Shown here piece after piece: positions 62,895 to 64,000 of a stretch of 64,000 bases of DNA. The position numbers and the translations under genes were made by a program. The number at the start of each line of letters is the position of its first letter. The first letter of the stretch is position 1. Origin of the DNA: CAZXBB01 sp964638815 (GTDB taxonomy: Bacteria > Planctomycetota > Phycisphaerae > Phycisphaerales > SM1A02); the NCBI GenBank assembly GCA_964638815.1, contig CAZXBB010000319.1, positions 12,099 to 76,098 of the forward strand, read 5' to 3'. The notes under the pieces were generated by a model that had not been told where the DNA came from, ran no database searches, and saw nothing but the letters and a program-made list of their open reading frames with translations.

Positions 62895-64000
62895 ATGACC
62901 GTCGAGGATTGGATCAATCTCACCGGCCCGGACGGTCGCCCCGAGCCGCCGCCGCCTTACGTCGTCGCCGTTCACTTTCCCCAGCTCGACGAGCTCGAGC
63001 TGCTGGGACACGGCGGCATGGGCGCCGTGTACAAGGCCCGGCAGAAGGGGCTGGACCGGTTCGTCGCGCTCAAGATCCTGCCGCCCACTCCCGATCGGGA
63101 GGCGCCGTTCGCGGAACGGTTCGCGCGCGAGGCCAGGGCGCTCGCCCGGCTCGATCACCCCAACATCGTGACCGTGCACGATTCCGGCAAGGCCGGCGAC
63201 CTGTACTACCTCATGATGGAATACGTCGACGGCATGAACCTCCGGCAGATGATGGATCGCGGGAGGATGGAGCCGGCGGAGGCGCTTGCGATCATCCCCC
63301 CGATCTGCGATGCGCTCCAGTACGCCCACGACGAGGGCGTCATGCACCGCGACATCAAGCCCGAGAACATCCTCATCGACCGGAAGGGGCGCGTGAAGAT
63401 CGCGGACTTCGGCCTCGCGAAGCTGACCACCGGGCGCGCGACCGATTACACGCTCACGGCGCTCACCGCGCCGCAGCAGATCATGGGCACCATGCACTAC
63501 ATGGCGCCGGAGCAGATCGAGCGGCCGGCCGACGTCGATCACCGCGCCGACATCTACGCCCTGGGCGTGGTGCTCTACGAGCTGCTCACGGGCGAACTGC
63601 CGCTCGGGCGCTTCCCGCTTCCGTCGGAGCGGTCGAAGACCGATCCGCGTCTCGACCAGGTGGTGTTGCGCACGCTCGAGAAGGCGCCGGAGCGACGCTA
63701 CCAGCGGGTCGTCGAGGTCAAGACCGACATCGAGATGGTCACGGGCAACGGCCTGGCGCCGCAGGCCGGGAAGGCGAACCCGCCGGCCGGGAAGGCGAAC
63801 CCGCCGGCGACTTCGCCCGCAGCCGCCAGCCCGCCGGGAGCGTCCGCGACGGGAGTCCCGCCGATCTCCGCGATCGCCGCCGGCGCTTCCTCGTTCGGGG
63901 GCGCCGGCGTCGCGCCGAGGCAGGTCCCGCTGGCCTACCTCTGCTGGTTCGCGTGCTTTCTCGGGTTGTGCGGCGTCCACCGCATGTACGCCGGCAAGTG
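62895..64000 (+). CDS. Ser/Thr protein kinase with TM2 domain, truncated by the window edge
   Basis: The start (ATG at 62895) and 368 codons are present; the end is outside the window. Residues about 35-285 are a Hanks-type kinase: [17 protein letters not shown] (Lys), [12 protein letters not shown] (catalytic HRD) and DFGLAK, then [13 protein letters not shown] and [21 protein letters not shown] 21-bp repeat (two copies of ggccgggaaggcgaacccgcc) encodes Pro-Ala-Gly-Lys-Ala-Asn-Pro. Then the TM2 segment begins: [20 protein letters not shown]. Kinase-TM2 fusions are common in planctomycetes. Substrate unknown. Confidence 0.93.
   Translation, partial: MTVEDWINLTGPDGRPEPPPPYVVAVHFPQLDELELLGHGGMGAVYKARQKGLDRFVALKILPPTPDREAPFAERFAREARALARLDHPNIVTVHDSGKAGDLYYLMMEYVDGMNLRQMMDRGRMEPAEALAIIPPICDALQYAHDEGVMHRDIKPENILIDRKGRVKIADFGLAKLTTGRATDYTLTALTAPQQIMGTMHYMAPEQIERPADVDHRADIYALGVVLYELLTGELPLGRFPLPSERSKTDPRLDQVVLRTLEKAPERRYQRVVEVKTDIEMVTGNGLAPQAGKANPPAGKANPPATSPAAASPPGASATGVPPISAIAAGASSFGGAGVAPRQVPLAYLCWFACFLGLCGVHRMYAGK

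Overview
The window is high-GC bacterial chromosome (about 70% G+C by eye), gene-dense and colinear, with no tRNA, rRNA, CRISPR array, insertion sequence or prophage that I could recognise. Gene content suggests a planctomycete-like (PVC) bacterium: a Ser/Thr kinase ending in a TM2 segment, fibro-slime and HEAT/TPR secretory proteins, a large S10-to-L17 ribosomal cluster without rpmD, adk, map or rpsD, CdaA/YbbR, and a full flagellar operon. There is no rRNA or marker phylogeny here, so the phylum is an inference.

Layout. 1-8.6 kb: end of a transglutaminase-like protein, a fibro-slime secreted protein, NnrD, a YhaM-like OB/HD nuclease, a GT2 glycosyltransferase, a BshC-like unknown, and a leftward lipoprotein pair. 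8.6-23.2 kb: one long ribosomal/transcription/secretion cluster (rpsJ to rplQ with secY, infA, rpmJ, rpoA), preceded by a good sigma70-type promoter and a leader of about 240 nt. 23.2-27.3 kb: a hybrid histidine kinase (HisKA-HATPase-REC-REC-HPt) and a response regulator fused to a metallo-beta-lactamase fold. 27.4-34.1 kb: a lipoprotein, pheS, two paralogous membrane proteins coupled to tyrS, and the diadenylate cyclase pair cdaA-ybbR on the minus strand. 34.2-35.8 kb: a planctomycete-type hypothetical and a lipoprotein. 36.1-54.5 kb: flagellar locus in the order TPR protein, FlgN-like chaperone, FlrB-like kinase, FlrC-like sigma54 activator, flgB, flgC, fliE, fliF, fliG, a small repeat ORF, fliH, fliI, fliJ, MotE-like, fliK, flgD, TIGR02530-type, flgE, flbD. 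54.5-60.6 kb (minus strand): DegT aminotransferase, HEAT protein, dnaA, tandem GNAT. 60.7-64 kb: exported protein, rpmA, obg, and the start of a Ser/Thr kinase.

How it works together. The ribosomal cluster supplies translation, SecY and RNA polymerase alpha. The flagellar locus builds the MS-ring, C-ring, export ATPase, rod and hook, and carries its own two-component sigma54 switch. Stator genes and flhA/flhB/fliMN/fliPQR are not in the window.

Main points for a second look: (1) eight monocistronic or first genes have a TAnnnT -10 hexamer only 6-11 nt before the start codon and no clear Shine-Dalgarno, which suggests leaderless mRNAs; (2) both S14 (short form) and L36 have lost three of four zinc ligands; (3) a 76-codon ORF made of two 15-bp tandem repeats is translationally sandwiched between fliG and fliH; (4) in-frame and intergenic mini/microsatellites are spread through the window; (5) CdaA carries DLG instead of DGA; (6) a REC-metallo-beta-lactamase fusion sits beside a hybrid kinase; (7) palindromes and hairpins precede the flagellar TPR gene and lie in an unusually long rplC-rplD gap.
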